Assembly: GCA_027625915.1 (NCBI GenBank) | Contig: JANTQA010000023.1 | Location: forward strand, 23,684,001-23,748,000 | Direction: 5' to 3' | Source: Anaeramoeba flamelloides | Lineage: Eukaryota > Metamonada > Anaeramoebidae | Length of the DNA: 64,000 nucleotides | Part shown: piece by piece, positions 11,712-23,182 of the stretch | Position numbering within the stretch: position 1 is the stretch's first letter | Layout: the number at the start of each line of letters is the position of its first letter | The notes under the pieces: model-generated | What the model was told of the DNA's origin: nothing | Database searches by the model: none | The model's input: only the letters and a program-made list of their open reading frames with translations | Translations under genes and position numbers: made by a program

Positions 11712-12669
11712 AAAAATTATTTCATTCCTTATGAAATTCTCCATCATTTTATCATTCTTCCATTAATTTTTTCTCATAAAAAGGATATTGTTAAAAACGA
11801 AAACATATTTTGGAAATAATAACTAGATCATTTTTGCAGCACAATTCAAAGTATTTGTTGAATATATTTTCACAATTTCTAGCACTCACCAATTATTTCA
11901 AAAATAAATTTAGTCCTTATGAAGAGATTGTTTTGAACAAGAAATCCGAGGTAAGTATTAAAATAATTTTTGTAAATTTCAAGCAAGATTTTTTGAATGA
12001 AAAATTTTATTTTTTCCAGATTACTTTTTATTTTTTGAACACAGTTTCATTATTAATGTGTAAAATTTTTTTTCAAATTCCCTAACCTACCAACAATAAT
12101 TTTTTTTTTTACACATCTTTTCAAATTTTCTTTTGAATTATCTTTTAAAAAACAGTTACTGATCGTAAAAGTAAGCAGATTCAATCAATTTCGTTTTTTT
12201 TTTTTTGTCGCCAACTCTATAAAGGAGCTCATTACAGTTCATTCCAAACAAACAAAATCCTGAAAAAACATCTCTCTTATTCTTGTTATTTTTCAACCTT
12301 AAATTTTTGTTTTTTTTTTTTGACTCATAATGTCCTTATTAATCTTTTTAAGGGAACCACGATCAAGTTGGCCTGCCATTAGGGAGAACGTTTATTAAAA
12401 AGAGAGTACAGGACAATCACGAAATTTCAAGTGAAACAAGTTTTACAAATTCTTCCAAAAGTGAAGGATCTGAAAACAATGGGATTAACTGTATTTTCAA
12501 CCAAAATTCCGAACAAGTCGATGAAAATTCTAGACAAAGTTCCTTTATAGAGAATGCGCCGCTTGTAAATTGGAGCAAATACAAAACAACGGTCTGTCAA
12601 TTTATTATCGAACACCAACTCGAAAACCAATCACTTACCACCCAATTCTTTCCTTCTACACAAGAGTAA
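11712..12669 (+). CDS. Unidentified multi-exon gene (5' end unresolved)
   Basis: Five exons fit together in phase: 11712-11789, 11840-11950, 12020-12059, 12156-12170 and 12353-12669. Donors include GTAAGT at 11951 and GTAAGC at 12171; acceptors include TTTTTGCAG and TTTTTTCCAG. The joined 186 residues run KNYFIPYEILHHFIILPLIF, HNSKYLLNIFSQFLALTNYF, ITFYFLNTVSLLMF, then TDRKRNHDQVGLPLGRTFI, a Ser/Asn-rich stretch, and a helical C-terminus (NWSKYKTTVCQFIIEHQLEN) ending at TAA 12667-12669. The first half is hydrophobic and helical, as in alpha-solenoid proteins. The family is not recognised. No ATG precedes exon 1 in frame, so a further 5' exon is missing or the gene is a relic. The 15-nt exon is the weakest part of the model. 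Confidence 0.45.
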
Positions 12670-13301
12670 TACCCTTTTTTATCAAGATTTTCTCATTTGC
12701 TTTCTTAAGTCATTCGAATGAATCTTGAAAATAAAAAAAATAAGAGCAAACAATTGATCCTTTTTTTTTTTTTTTTTGAAGGAAACAAAAACCCTAAAAT
12801 ATTTCAGATCAAAAAAACAATCGTAACTTTTAAAAAAGATCATGAGAAAGTAAATATTTTTAAAATCTTTGGAGTAATTGATTTATAAACTTGAATCAAA
12901 ATGTCTTGAAAGATTTGAAAACATTTTAGAAAATTACAAAGAATGATTAGGTTGGGGATTACTTTTTTTGGAAAATTGTGATTTTTATGATATTCCCTAT
13001 TGAATTTGTTTCTTTTCAATAACAACATTTCCCAATTAACAAATTTCAAACAAAAGTATCTCTATTTACTTTCACTATCAAGTTCATAGAAAAATTTTTT
13101 TATCATAGTGAAACACTTTTTGTGATCTCTTGTCTCGATCAAGAAAGTATATTCAGGGATGATTTTTTCTTTCAACAGAATTTTTTTTTTTTTGTTTTTA
13201 TCTTTTGAACTTTTTTTTTTTTGATTTGTTCTCTTCTTGAACTTACCTCAGCCCACTAAACCAAAATATTTTTCTCTTATACTTTTTTTTCATTCAAATA
13301 G
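12670..13301. other. Spacer, nothing recognised
   Basis: AT-rich, with poly-T tracts that may belong to introns of the next segment. Confidence 0.45.
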
Positions 13302-14229
13302 CTCTACAAATTATAAAATCATGGTTGGGACTAATTTAACTCAAAACAACAAACTTTATATTTTAACATATCGTATTCCGAATGGGTACCGTGAATACGA
13401 AAGATTCAAATTTGGTAAGGATCCTTTCAGTTTTTTTTTTTTTACTCAGGAGCGCTTTCACTTCATTTTTCTCGTTCTTTAATTTTTTTTTTTTTTTTTG
13501 TTTCAGGTTCCTTAAAAAAATTAAATGGTTTAAAAACATTGAATTATTTTCAAAACTTAAAGAAATCATAACTGATGTTTTTTTCGAGAAGACGAGGAAC
13601 AATTTTTTTGTGAGAGACTGGTAAGAAAAAGTTATAATAGTTGTTCTGGCCAATTCCACTAATTCTATAATTTAAATACAGGCATTTAGATCGAACATAA
13701 ATATATTTTTTTGTCGATGCTTGAAAAGCATGATAACCAAAAGTTATCAAATGTGTGACTTGTGCTACTGTTTAAAAGGGGCCAACCAAATTGTTTAAGC
13801 AACACTTTTGGTCGTCAGCTGTTTAAACAAGTATTTTTATTTTTTAAGGGACGATCAGCAAAATTATTTTTAAAACTTGCCCAAGCAAAAATCGAGAGAA
13901 CCTTTTCTGTTCTTGTGTGAACATTAAAATTTTTTTGAGGTATCGAGTTATTTACCATCGATTTGCTACGTACCCAATAGTGGCTTAATAAGAAAATGGA
14001 TATTGCTAAAAAATTTCAGCTATGATCTTATAAAGACAAAACAAAACGTCAAATAACAAAAACAGAAACAGAAACAGAAACAGAAAAAGATCAAGAGAGC
14101 AATGTACTAAAAAAAAATAACAAAGGCCGAGTATATATTCAATTGTTTTTAACAGAAAAAGATCGTGAATGGTTTAATGATAATCGATTTATGTTTACAG
14201 GTGGTGATTTGTTTGATAACAAAAAATAA
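13302..14229 (+). other. Unresolved exon-like segments, possible gene relic
   Basis: Several pieces look coding but do not join cleanly. One at 13302-13414 (TNYKIMVGTNLTQNNKLYIL, TYRIPNGYREYERFKFG) is followed by GTAAGG. One at 13507-13620 (KWFKNIELFSKLKEIITDVF, FEKTRNNFFVRDW) lies after TTTGTTTCAG. A last open stretch to TAA at 14229 holds a Thr-Glu run and KGRVYIQLFLTEKDREWFND. The phases at the first donor and the second acceptor disagree for the more protein-like frame, and the last stretch has no matching donor. It could be an active gene with unusual small exons or a decaying one. No family recognised. Confidence 0.3.
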
Positions 14230-14261
14230 ATTTAAATTTATCATGAACAATAAAGTTTCTA

Positions 14262-14438
14262 GAGTCAGTTTCACTTTTAAGACACAAACTTTGAACGAAA
14301 TTTAAGGCACAAAAAAAATCTGAAATTAAAGGAAATTTTTTGAAATTTTTTTTTAACAAAAATTATTTTACTCGAATCTCAATTTTGTGCCTTAATTTGA
14401 GAAGTTGAAAGTTTGTGTCTTAAAAGTAGAACTGACTG
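14262..14438. repeat. Family A palindromic MITE, copy A2
   Basis: 177 bp, starting GAGTCAGTTTCACTTTTAAG and ending GTAGAACTGACTG, with TA on both sides. It lies directly downstream of the unresolved segments above. The centre is shortened compared with A1. Confidence 0.75.
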
Positions 14439-14629
14439 TAATAAAAAAATAAAATTTTGTTAATCAGGGAAACGATATATTCTAAAATGAGAATAATATT
14501 GTTAAGACGTTAAATGGTTGTTGATCTTTTGTGTTTATTTCACTTTTCTGTATACATTCAGAGATTTTTGTAATATATACATATGTCTCAAAATTATAAT
14601 TTTTTTATGATTTTTAGAGCCTTTTCTAA

Positions 14630-14868
14630 AAAGTGAGTAATTTTATAAAACTTTTTGAAAGTTTTATTCTTTAAAAAAGTCAAGAATTTTTCAGAATTAA
14701 AACTTTTCTGTTAGTTTTCTGTTTGAATAAAGTGAAGGATCAGAATTTAAATCTGGGGTGGAGTGGAAGTGGAAAAAAAGTAACTTTTTATGAAAAAAAG
14801 TTTTCACTTTACGAAAATAGAAATCTTTTAAAATGTTTTAATTCTAAAAAACCCCTCACTTTTTAAAA
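14630..14868. repeat. Family G element, copy G1
   Basis: About 240 bp. Ends match as an imperfect inverted repeat (CTAAAAAGTGAGTAATTTT against CCCCTCACTTTTTAAAAAG). The middle contains GGGGTGGAGTGGAAG, shared with G2 as GGGTTGGAGTGGGAAG. Confidence 0.5.
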
Positions 14869-15674
14869 AGGAAAAACTTGATAAAATCTCAAAAAAATGT
14901 CATCAATTTTTGAAAATGGCTATCTTATTATTTTAAAAATTAATTTCTTGATAGTTTTTTATAAAATTAATTATTCAGATAAACTTTCAAAATATAAAAT
15001 ATTTATACTTATAATTACTTTCTATTTAATTTTTGAGATTTTTTCTTTTATAATTGGAGTTAAATATCTCAACATCTGATTAGACCATATAAAAAAAAAA
15101 AAAAAAATAAATTAACCGATTTCGGACTTATTAAAACATAATTTCTTATATTTTTACTGTAATGTAAATTGTTAAACAATTTTTCTATTTGATTTTTTCT
15201 CATTTTGTTTTATCTTATCGAAAAGAAAAATGATTGTGATTCATTGAACCCATAAATGATTCCTCAAAAAAGTACGTAAACAAGTTTTACAAAAAAAAAA
15301 TAAACGTATATTTTTCTAAAAGACTTTTTCAATATATAAATTAATTATTTTCTTTCGAAGAATTTTTTCTTTCAAATTTCAACAAAAAAATCATCAACTT
15401 CATCAATTGTTGTCGATCAGTTGAAAAATCAACTTTAAATCAATAAAATAAACCATTTTTTCAAATAGTAACTCAATTACCAAAAAAAAAAAAAATGAAA
15501 AAGTTCACAAATATATTATTTTTTAGTTACCTGTCAATGTAAAAAATTCATCAAAACAAAAAAAAATTTAAAAAAGGTAGAAAAATGAAAAACAATAGAT
15601 TACTTAAATTCCTTTTATTCGGTTCTTAATTTGTCAAATTTCTTTTTAAAATAGGTTTTATATTTCAAGGCATT

Positions 15675-15710
<36 letters not shown>

Positions 15711-15954
15711 ATTTTTACCAAAAATCTCTAAATGGGTATCATTTTTCCTTTCAATACAATACCAAAAGTTTTTTTTTTTTTGAATATTAATCGCCATTGT
15801 TAATTAAAACGAAAACAAACTGGCAATGGTGATCATCTGATCAAATACAATATTTCAAGTCTTAAATACCCCTACAAAAAAAAAAAAGTTTAACTATTTT
15901 ATTAATAAATCAAAATTGTTTTTAATAAAAAATATTCAATAAAATCAATAATAG
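14869..15954. other. Spacer upstream of the WD40 gene
   Basis: I searched this stretch for the missing N-terminal exons of the RBBP4-like gene (helix plus a Trp-Pro-Ser segment) and found none. It holds a (TA)n run at 15679-15708. Confidence 0.5.
15679..15708. repeat. (TA)n microsatellite
   Basis: About fifteen AT units in a row. Confidence 0.9.
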
Positions 15955-17544
15955 AAAACAAAAAAACTGTGAAGATAAGTTATAAACTAGATCATAAAAG
16001 TGAAATAAATAGGGCCAGGGTTGATGAATCAAATCCGGATATTTTTGCAACTAAAGCTGGCAATGGGATGGTCTACATATATTCTCTTTCTAGACACAAT
16101 AATAATCCAGTTTTGACGTGCCGTGGACACACAAAAGAAGGGTATGAATTGTTTTCATTAATTTATATTACCATCATTCATTTTTATTTTTATTTTTATT
16201 AATATGTTTAAACACGTATATGTTCTTGTTTTATAAATTTATTAGTTATGGTATTAGTTGGAATCCATTTCGTCAAGGGTTTCTATTAAGTGGTGGTTAC
16301 GATCATAAAATTTGTATTTGGGATATAACTAAAGCCGAAAGTAGCGAAATTGACCCTATACATCAAATTACAAAACATAGCAATATTGTGGAAGTATTAT
16401 CTTTCTTTCTTCTCCCCTTAATAACAATCAAAAAAAAAAAAAAAAAAAAATTATTATCTTGTGATAAAGGTGTGATAAACATTCATCCAATAAATGTGAT
16501 ATTTTTCTCAGATAAATTAATTTTGTCATATTAAATTTATTCACATGTACTAAATATTTATCCAACCTTGAATAAAGTATAATAAATTTTATTTTTTTAT
16601 TGGTGAAACTTTTTTTTTCTTTTTTATTTATTTATTATTGTTTGTTAATTCTATATTCCAACTTTACTTGAATAACAATAATTATCAAAATCAATGTCTG
16701 GGATAGGATGTTCAATGGTGCCCAAATAATACGAATGTGTTTGCAAGTGTTGGTGATGATAAAAAAATGATAATTTTTGATGATCGAACCTGCAAACCAG
16801 AAATCTCCATCAGGGCTCATGAAAAAGAAGTAAACTCAGTTGCATTCCATAAAAAATTTACAAATTTTCTAATCACAGGATCTTCTGATAATGTTCGACT
16901 TTTCTTCTTTAATATTCAGTATTATTGTTATTTAAACAAATACTAATTCCTTTTTTATTTACTGGCATTCAATCACAATACAATAATTTGTGAGTATCAC
17001 CACTACTTTTTTTTTTTTATTATTATTATAAATATTTATTTCACAACAAACTCTAGACAATTCGCTTATGGGACATACGAAGTAGTAGAAAGCATCTCCA
17101 TTCATTTGAGGCACATGATAAACCAGTATATAGCGTCCAGTGGAATCCCCATAATAACAATATTTTTGGAAGTTCTGGTGACGATTCAAGATTCCATATT
17201 TGGGATATTAATAAAATTGGTGTGGAGGGGAAAGGGAGGGGGTTGATGAATCAACCAACGGAATTAATTGTAATTTTTTATTAATTTGAATATTTATTTT
17301 TTTTTTTTAAATATTTTTATCCTTTTTTTATTAATATTTTATTTTCTAACTATTATTGGATATTGATATTTAGTTTACAAATTCCGGTCATAATTCAAGT
17401 ATAAGAGATTTTGATTGGTGCCCTAATTTACCTTGGACAATTTCAACAGTTGATGATAATAAAATAAATCAAATTTGGTCGGTCAAAAAAAAAATTATTT
17501 ATCAGGACGAATGTTTATTAGATGATGAAAAAATTGAAATTTAA
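15955..17544 (+). CDS. RBBP4/MSI1-like WD40 histone-binding protein, N-terminus not found
   Basis: Five exons: 15955-16141, 16246-16393, 16707-16892, 17057-17269, 17374-17544; all introns are GT-AG and all phases agree. The 300 residues read straight through the WD40 propeller of the RBBP4/RBBP7/MSI1 family: KSEINRARVDESNPDIFATK, RGHTKEGYGISWNP, GGYDHKICIWDI, ADD-like VGDDKKMIIFDD, AHEKEVNSVAFH, ITGSSDNTIRLWDI, SFEAHDKPVYSVQWNPH, GSSGDDSRFHIWDI, SGHNSSIRDFDWCPN and IWSVKKK. Family members bind histone H4 and serve CAF-1, HDAC and PRC2 complexes in the nucleus. Typical length is about 420 residues; the first 120 or so (N-terminal helix and first repeat) are not recognisable upstream. The acceptor at 15954 implies at least one more 5' exon, which is either very diverged, far away or lost. 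Confidence 0.85.
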
Positions 17545-18539
17545 TTATACGTTTTTTTAATCTTTTTATTATTCTTTCCATGTCGTTTATTTGTTTTCAA
17601 TATCTTTTCTTTACAAAGTAATTTTTTCTAAAAAACAAAAAAAAGAAAAAAGAAAGAAAAAGAAAAAAAAAAGAAATTTTTATTAAAAACTTAAAGATGA
17701 AATAAAATCAAATAATATTAATATTTCTTTGCCAATAGTGTGTTTTTTAACTTTCAAATGTTAGATGAAAAAAGAATAAATTGAATTGAAAAAATAAATT
17801 GAGAAATCATGTACTTTATTTTTATTTTTTTATTTTTTTTTCAAAACATAATCAGATTTCAGTACATAAAGATTTTTAACAAAATTCAAAAATAATAATT
17901 TTTTTGTTGATTTTGTCTTGAATTTTAAAAAAAAAAAAAAAAAAAAGTGAAAAGATATTCTTTCCAGTTATAATAAATATTTTAAATGTAGAAATCAATT
18001 GTCAGTAATATTATATAAATAATCGTTTTAATATTTTTTCAAATATAAGCTTCAATAATTTGTTACAAAAAAAAATATTTTATTTAGAACCAAAACAATA
18101 AAGGTATTACTATCACTTAAAAAATAAATATAATAATAATTGAGTTTGATTTGAAATTGTCAAAAAAACAAATTTCTTTGATAGAATAGACTTAAAGAGA
18201 AAATTATTTTTATTTTTTATTTTTTTTTGTAGATTAGAATTGAATATTAAAAGTAATTAATCGGAATAATAATTATTATTAAAGTGGTTAGGTTTTATAA
18301 GTTTATAATGAATAATAGAATAGTTTTTACTATGCTGAATTATTTGCTATAAATGTTTAAAATTCAAAACAAACTGATTTTTATTTAATCAATGGATTTT
18401 TTTTATTCAGATAGTTTAAAGTTTGTGATTTTCTCTTTTTTGTTTTTGTTAAAAAAATATTTTATTATTTTTTATTTTTTATTTTCGTCATTGTTTCTTG
18501 AATCATTTATCTCTTCTATTTTTTTTATAAACTCCATTT
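17545..18539. other. Intergenic, nothing recognised
   Basis: AT-rich 3' flank of the WD40 gene with several poly-A and poly-T runs. Confidence 0.5.
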
Positions 18540-18544
18540 CATTC

Positions 18545-18900
18545 AAAGAGGTACAGCCAAAAATGAAAAAGTCAATTTATTTTAAAGAATAAACCGAACT
18601 AAGATTGTTTAGAAATACGAGAAATGTTAATCTTCATATTAGAGCCGATAATCATAATAGAAAAGCCTGAATAAACCATAAATTTCAAAAAAAAATTAAA
18701 TGTTAAAAAAATCTTTGGGCCCTTTTTATTGGAACCTCTCCTTAAAAATTTTCTATTTCTTTAGGAAATTATTATTTTTGATACGAAGATTTTTGAATTG
18801 TAAAAGTAAGAATATTAAAAGAACATACAAAGCCTAACTTTTTTTCATGTAAATTTGGATTTTCAAACATTTTTTTTTCAAATTTAATTTTTAAAAAAAA
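18545..18900 (-). repeat. Family F element, copy F1
   Basis: Reverse orientation. Starts AAAGAGGTACAGCCAAAAAT and GAAAAAGTC, shares CACGAGAAAT-like and AAAAGCCTGAATAAACC blocks with the other copies, and ends in a poly-T/poly-A segment. Non-coding. Confidence 0.6.
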
Positions 18901-19364
18901 AATAAAAAAGAAAAAAAAAAAATTTTTAGAGAAAATAAACTCAAGACAAAAAAAAAAATTTACTAACTGAGAAAAAATAATTTTGATCTAAAAATTGAAA
19001 TTTTAGTTTGAGTAGAATAATGAATTAACCTCATAGAATGTGTTCTATTTTTTCAATAAAACTAGGTCCTTTTTACTGAAAAGTCGTTTTTTTAGAGACT
19101 TTAACCAAAAACTCAATCATTTATTTCTCAAAAAAGAAAAAAAAAAAAAGCAAGTGAAAAAAACCAAAATACTCATAATCGGTTGGACATTATACTACAA
19201 AGATTTTTTTTCATCAAATAACCAATATAAATATACCTATGAGAAAAAAGGATATTTCTTATCTTTTTTCTTAAGTTATTTTTCAAATTAAAAATTAACT
19301 TTCTTAAATTTGTCCAAAAATATAGATTAATTGCAAATAAAAGTCATTTTTTTACACACTTAAA

Positions 19365-19805
19365 AAATAAATCAATAGATTTTTTTGACAAACTATTTCT
19401 AAAATCTTGAAAATATATTGATTTTACAATTAGGTTTATCAAAAGAAAACAAAAATAACCAGTCTTTGGGTTTTTATGTTGCTTAATATTGAGTTAATCT
19501 TTGATATTAAAAAGTATAAAAAATAATTACTTGTGGAATTTCGAAATCTTAATTATTAGATACCAGAATATCTTATGTTGTTTAGGTTTCTCATTTTAGA
19601 TTTGGAAAAGGAATTAATAAACAAATTTCCAAAATAAACAATTTTTTATTGTGATTATGGTAAAAAATCAAATAATTTATTGTGCACTAAGATTTATAAT
19701 TGATTTTTTAGAGTTATTTGAGCCATGTAGGGTACTAACACCATTTACACCCAATTACAACTTACTTTGATTATAGAGAAATATATGGTTTTCCAAATCC
19801 CTTAA
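19365..19805 (+). repeat. Family E repeat, single unit
   Basis: Same landmarks as the tandem pair at 10.1-10.9 kb: CAGTCTTTGGGTTTTTATG, then GATTTGGAAAAGGAATTAAT, then ACACCCAATTACAAC and AAATCCCTT. It abuts the duplicated 7TM block. Confidence 0.65.
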
Positions 19806-19811
19806 AAAAGT

Positions 19812-20815
19812 TTTTTTTATTGTTGATTCGAAGAAATCAAAATCAAGATCATTTTTTCAAAATTTTTTTTTTTTTTTAATTGTCATTTTTTAATTGTTGT
19901 TTCTTTTCCAACATGAAATTCACACAAACAACCTTGGCCTTTTATATTGTTCTCCAAACTTTTCAATTCTTCTTGATGGTTTATTCAGGCTTCAGGTTAT
20001 ATCAAGTCAACCGAAAAGGTTTTCAAAAAACCTATCAAAACATCTTTTATTCATGTATTCTGACTGGCTCTGGTATCCGCTTCGCAACATATTTTGTTGA
20101 CTTTTTCACTGACACACCAAATGACACGATTTATTTTTTAGTTATCCCAGCAAGTTATTTGATTCTCTTTTCTTATGTTTTAATGATCCCTGTACAAGCG
20201 AAATTATATTATTTGTGCTGTGAGTCTGAAACGGGAGAACACATCAACCATCGAAAAAAAATAAGAAATTTGTATTTTTTGATTACAATCGTATCACTTT
20301 TTCCTTGTCTTTTTGAGCTTATCCTTATTGCCTATAAAAAAACATTTGAAAACACAACTTACAATGATATTGATTTGGTCTCGACAACTCTATGTTGTTC
20401 AGTTTGTATTATCTTATGGGTTTATTATGGAATCAAATTAACGGGCATTGTGAAAAGAGTTGCTGGTGCAAAAATGTGGAACAAAATGATTAAACTTTTC
20501 CTTGTCGAAATTGTTTGGTCCATTTTTTGGATCCTCCACCAAATTTTCAGTGTTAACGGATTTCTCAAAGATCGTACAAACAGCAAAAACCAAACCTATC
20601 TACCAATTGGCACTTTTATTTATATTTTACTTGAAGAAAATATACCCCCCTTTTTAATAATGATCGTCGTTTTTGAATCACCTAAGCGTGTTAGAGCGAA
20701 AGAGCTATTATTAGACGAAATGGAAACAACAAGTTCTTCTTCAGAAAATTTTTAATTAATTTTATTATGTGCTAATTAAATGCCTTAATTTGACAAATAT
20801 TTTTTACTTTTTTTG
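19812..20815 (+). repeat. Duplicated block, copy 1 (7TM gene)
   Basis: Starts with TTTATTGTTGATTCGAAGAA upstream of the gene and ends in the 3' flank after TTTGACAAATATTTTTTACT. The same block recurs at 25.7-26.7 kb in the same orientation, with long stretches identical. Confidence 0.85.
19913..20755 (+). CDS. Seven-transmembrane protein, paralogue 1
   Basis: Intronless, 280 residues from the ATG at 19913; upstream in-frame codons lack an ATG. Seven hydrophobic segments: about 8-28, 44-64, 77-100, 120-145, 158-180, 197-220 and 238-262. Short basic inner loops (ESETGEHINHRKKIR, TGIVKRVAGAKMWNK) put the N-terminus outside. The C-tail is acidic and Ser-rich (LLLDEMETTSSSSENF), with potential phosphorylation sites. 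The spacing is like the TOM1/THH1 and GPR137 group of seven-helix proteins, but no diagnostic motif is certain. A ligand is unknown. Against paralogue 2 most of the gene is identical, with two divergent patches mapping to the first and second outer loops. N-glycosylation sequons occur in outer loops (NTT, NQT). Confidence 0.8.
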   Translation: MKFTQTTLAFYIVLQTFQFFLMVYSGFRLYQVNRKGFQKTYQNIFYSCILTGSGIRFATYFVDFFTDTPNDTIYFLVIPASYLILFSYVLMIPVQAKLYYLCCESETGEHINHRKKIRNLYFLITIVSLFPCLFELILIAYKKTFENTTYNDIDLVSTTLCCSVCIILWVYYGIKLTGIVKRVAGAKMWNKMIKLFLVEIVWSIFWILHQIFSVNGFLKDRTNSKNQTYLPIGTFIYILLEENIPPFLIMIVVFESPKRVRAKELLLDEMETTSSSSENF

Positions 20816-21182
20816 TTTTTTTCCCAAATAATCCATTTCATACACAAGAGTAATTATGGATGTATGAAAAAATTGTAATTTTTCTCAAAAAGTATAAAAC
20901 TTTTATGGGTTCGTCCACAAGGCAGAAGTTTCTGTGTGAAAAAATATGAGGTTTCTAGAAAAAAAAATAATTTTCGATCAAAATTCAGAAAACTCTCAAA
21001 AAGTTTTCATTCTGAGAAATTTTAAACCAAAAAATAATTCTTCAAAATTTAAAATAAAAAATATACAAACTTAACCATTTTATTCTATTATTAAATTGAA
21101 TTTTTTGTGATTAGAAACCCCAGATTTTTTGATCGGTAAATTCTCCTATATGGATTATAATGAATAGATCTTTAACTCTATT
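20816..21182. other. Intergenic, nothing recognised
   Basis: No exon or clear repeat. Confidence 0.45.
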
Positions 21183-21430
21183 TTAATCAAATGAAAAATT
21201 CACTTTCTTTTTTAAGAATCAACCAGCATAATTTATTTAGAGATAAGAGAAATTATTAAACACCAGATGAGAGTTGATATTAACAAAAGAAGTGTTTGAA
21301 TAAACTATAAATTTTTAAAAAAAAAAATAAAATCCTGAAAAACGATTTTTGGAAAATATTAAAACGCCAGAGATAAAATTTCTCAAATTATATGGAAAAT
21401 TAAAATTAGTGATAAGAAGATCTTTTGACA
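21183..21430 (-). repeat. Family F element, copy F2 (degenerate)
   Basis: AAATGAAAAATTCACTTT, AAGAATCAACCAGC, and GTGTTTGAATAAACTATAAA match F1 and the reverse complement of F3 in order. Confidence 0.5.
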
Positions 21431-22539
21431 GTAAGTTAACCGAAATTCAAATTTTTCCACACGGTTAAAATGCTACAAACAAACACAATAATAAAATTTC
21501 ATACAAATTGTAAATATTTTTGAATTTTTGAAAAAAATGAAAATATATTTTTTTGTTTCTTTTAGTTTTTTGCATTCATTTCATTTTTTGATTTACCTAA
21601 CTTGTTTAGTTTGATCAAATTTTTTTCAACAATAGGTATTATATTAAAGATGAGTTATTCAAAATAGAAGAACTCAAAGAAAATTAGTAGGTGGTATCTA
21701 ACAATTTGATCGATCCATTATCCTCATAGAATTTAAACAAATTTACTAATGGATTTTTTTATTTTTTTCTATCATCTACAAAATTATTTACACACCGATA
21801 ATTTATTTGAATTGATAAATTATTTCTATTGATAAGTATTAATAATTATTTGTTTTTTGTGTATTGAAATTTATAAACAATTGTTAAAATTTCAATTAGT
21901 GAATGGGATAATTTGATATTACATCTTGAATAGATCAGATAAGTTTTTTATTCACTCAGATTGCCCAGCCTATGAAAATAATCACAAATTTTGGATTTCT
22001 GAATGAAAATTAATTAATATATCTAATATATTAAAAAATAATAATAATTCTCATACTATTACAAAAAAAAAAAATTCAATGTGCTTATTAGGGTTAGTGG
22101 ATAAGTAACTTATTTTTGATTCTTTAACAAAATTTATTAATTAAAATTTCGGAAATCACGCTCACAGGGCGAGTTAACAATCCCCCCTTAAATTATAAAA
22201 AGTAAATAAATAAGCTTTTTTTAAAAAAAAATGAATTTTGGTATATTTAAAATTTTGAATTGGGGTTAATATACACTTGAATTTGTATACTTCCAAAAAT
22301 AAATAATCAAGTTTAAGGAAATTCCATTTTAAAGGTGAGTTATTAATTCCTAATTATTAAAAAATTTTAAAAAAACTTTCCAAAAAAAAAAAAAAAATAG
22401 TAACTTTTTATTTCCTCAAATTGACTTTAGAAACAATAATAATAAATAAAATAAAGTATTGATGATCAAAGAGTAAATTTATCATATAATTTAATTTAAA
22501 TCTTGAATTTGTATTATGAGTTGATATTTTATGCTCTTT
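21431..22539. other. Intergenic, nothing recognised
   Basis: AT-rich; no exon or repeat end found. The left boundary of the next element is eroded. Confidence 0.45.
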
Positions 22540-22861
22540 TGTGAATAAATTATCCTTTAACATTCAAGAACAATTAATAACCAAATCTGATTAATAATTC
22601 ACTTTTAAATCATTCTAAACTTTTAAAAACCTGATATTTTAAAAATTAAAAAAAAAAAAAAAAAATAAAAACTAAAAAAAAGTGAGTCACAATTTTTGAA
22701 ATAAGCATTACGGATTTTTTATTACTGAACTTTCACTGAAAAAAAGTTGAACAACAAGTTTTTTTATGAATAATTAAATCTATTTTAAAAGACATCACAT
22801 ATTCGAAATTTTCTTAGTGATTATTTGTCTTTTCGAAGATCTCTTTTTTTCCACATGATCT

Positions 22862-22908
<47 letters not shown>

Positions 22909-23130
22909 AAAAGAAAAAAAAAAAAAAAGAAAAACAAAAGAAAAAAAAAAATTTGACAAAAAAAAAGAAAAAGTAAAAATTTGAAAAAGCAAAACTAAAA
23001 TTTGCAAAATTAGAAAAAATGATTCTGATCCAAAAATTTGAAAATCTTTTTTGTAAAGAATACTGGAATAAACCCTGAAAACAACTACCATTAACATTAT
23101 AAAGTGAGTCAAAAATTTTGAAAAATGGTT
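22540..23130. repeat. Family B MITE, copy B1
   Basis: About 590 bp. Contains AAGTGAGTCACAATTTTTGA internally, a 38-base A run, ATGATTCTGATCCAAAAATT, and the right end GTGAGTCAAAAATTTTGAAA then AATGGTT followed by TA. A (TA)n run starts 17 bases further on. The left end is diverged. Confidence 0.65.
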
Positions 23131-23144
23131 TATATCAGTGTATT

Positions 23145-23146
<2 letters not shown>

Positions 23147-23182
<36 letters not shown>
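23147..23182. repeat. (TA)n microsatellite next to B1
   Basis: About 36 bases of alternating A and T. Confidence 0.9.

Noticed and set aside
22867-23112. Poly-Phe minus-strand frame
   Set aside because: Produced by the A run inside family B copy B1.
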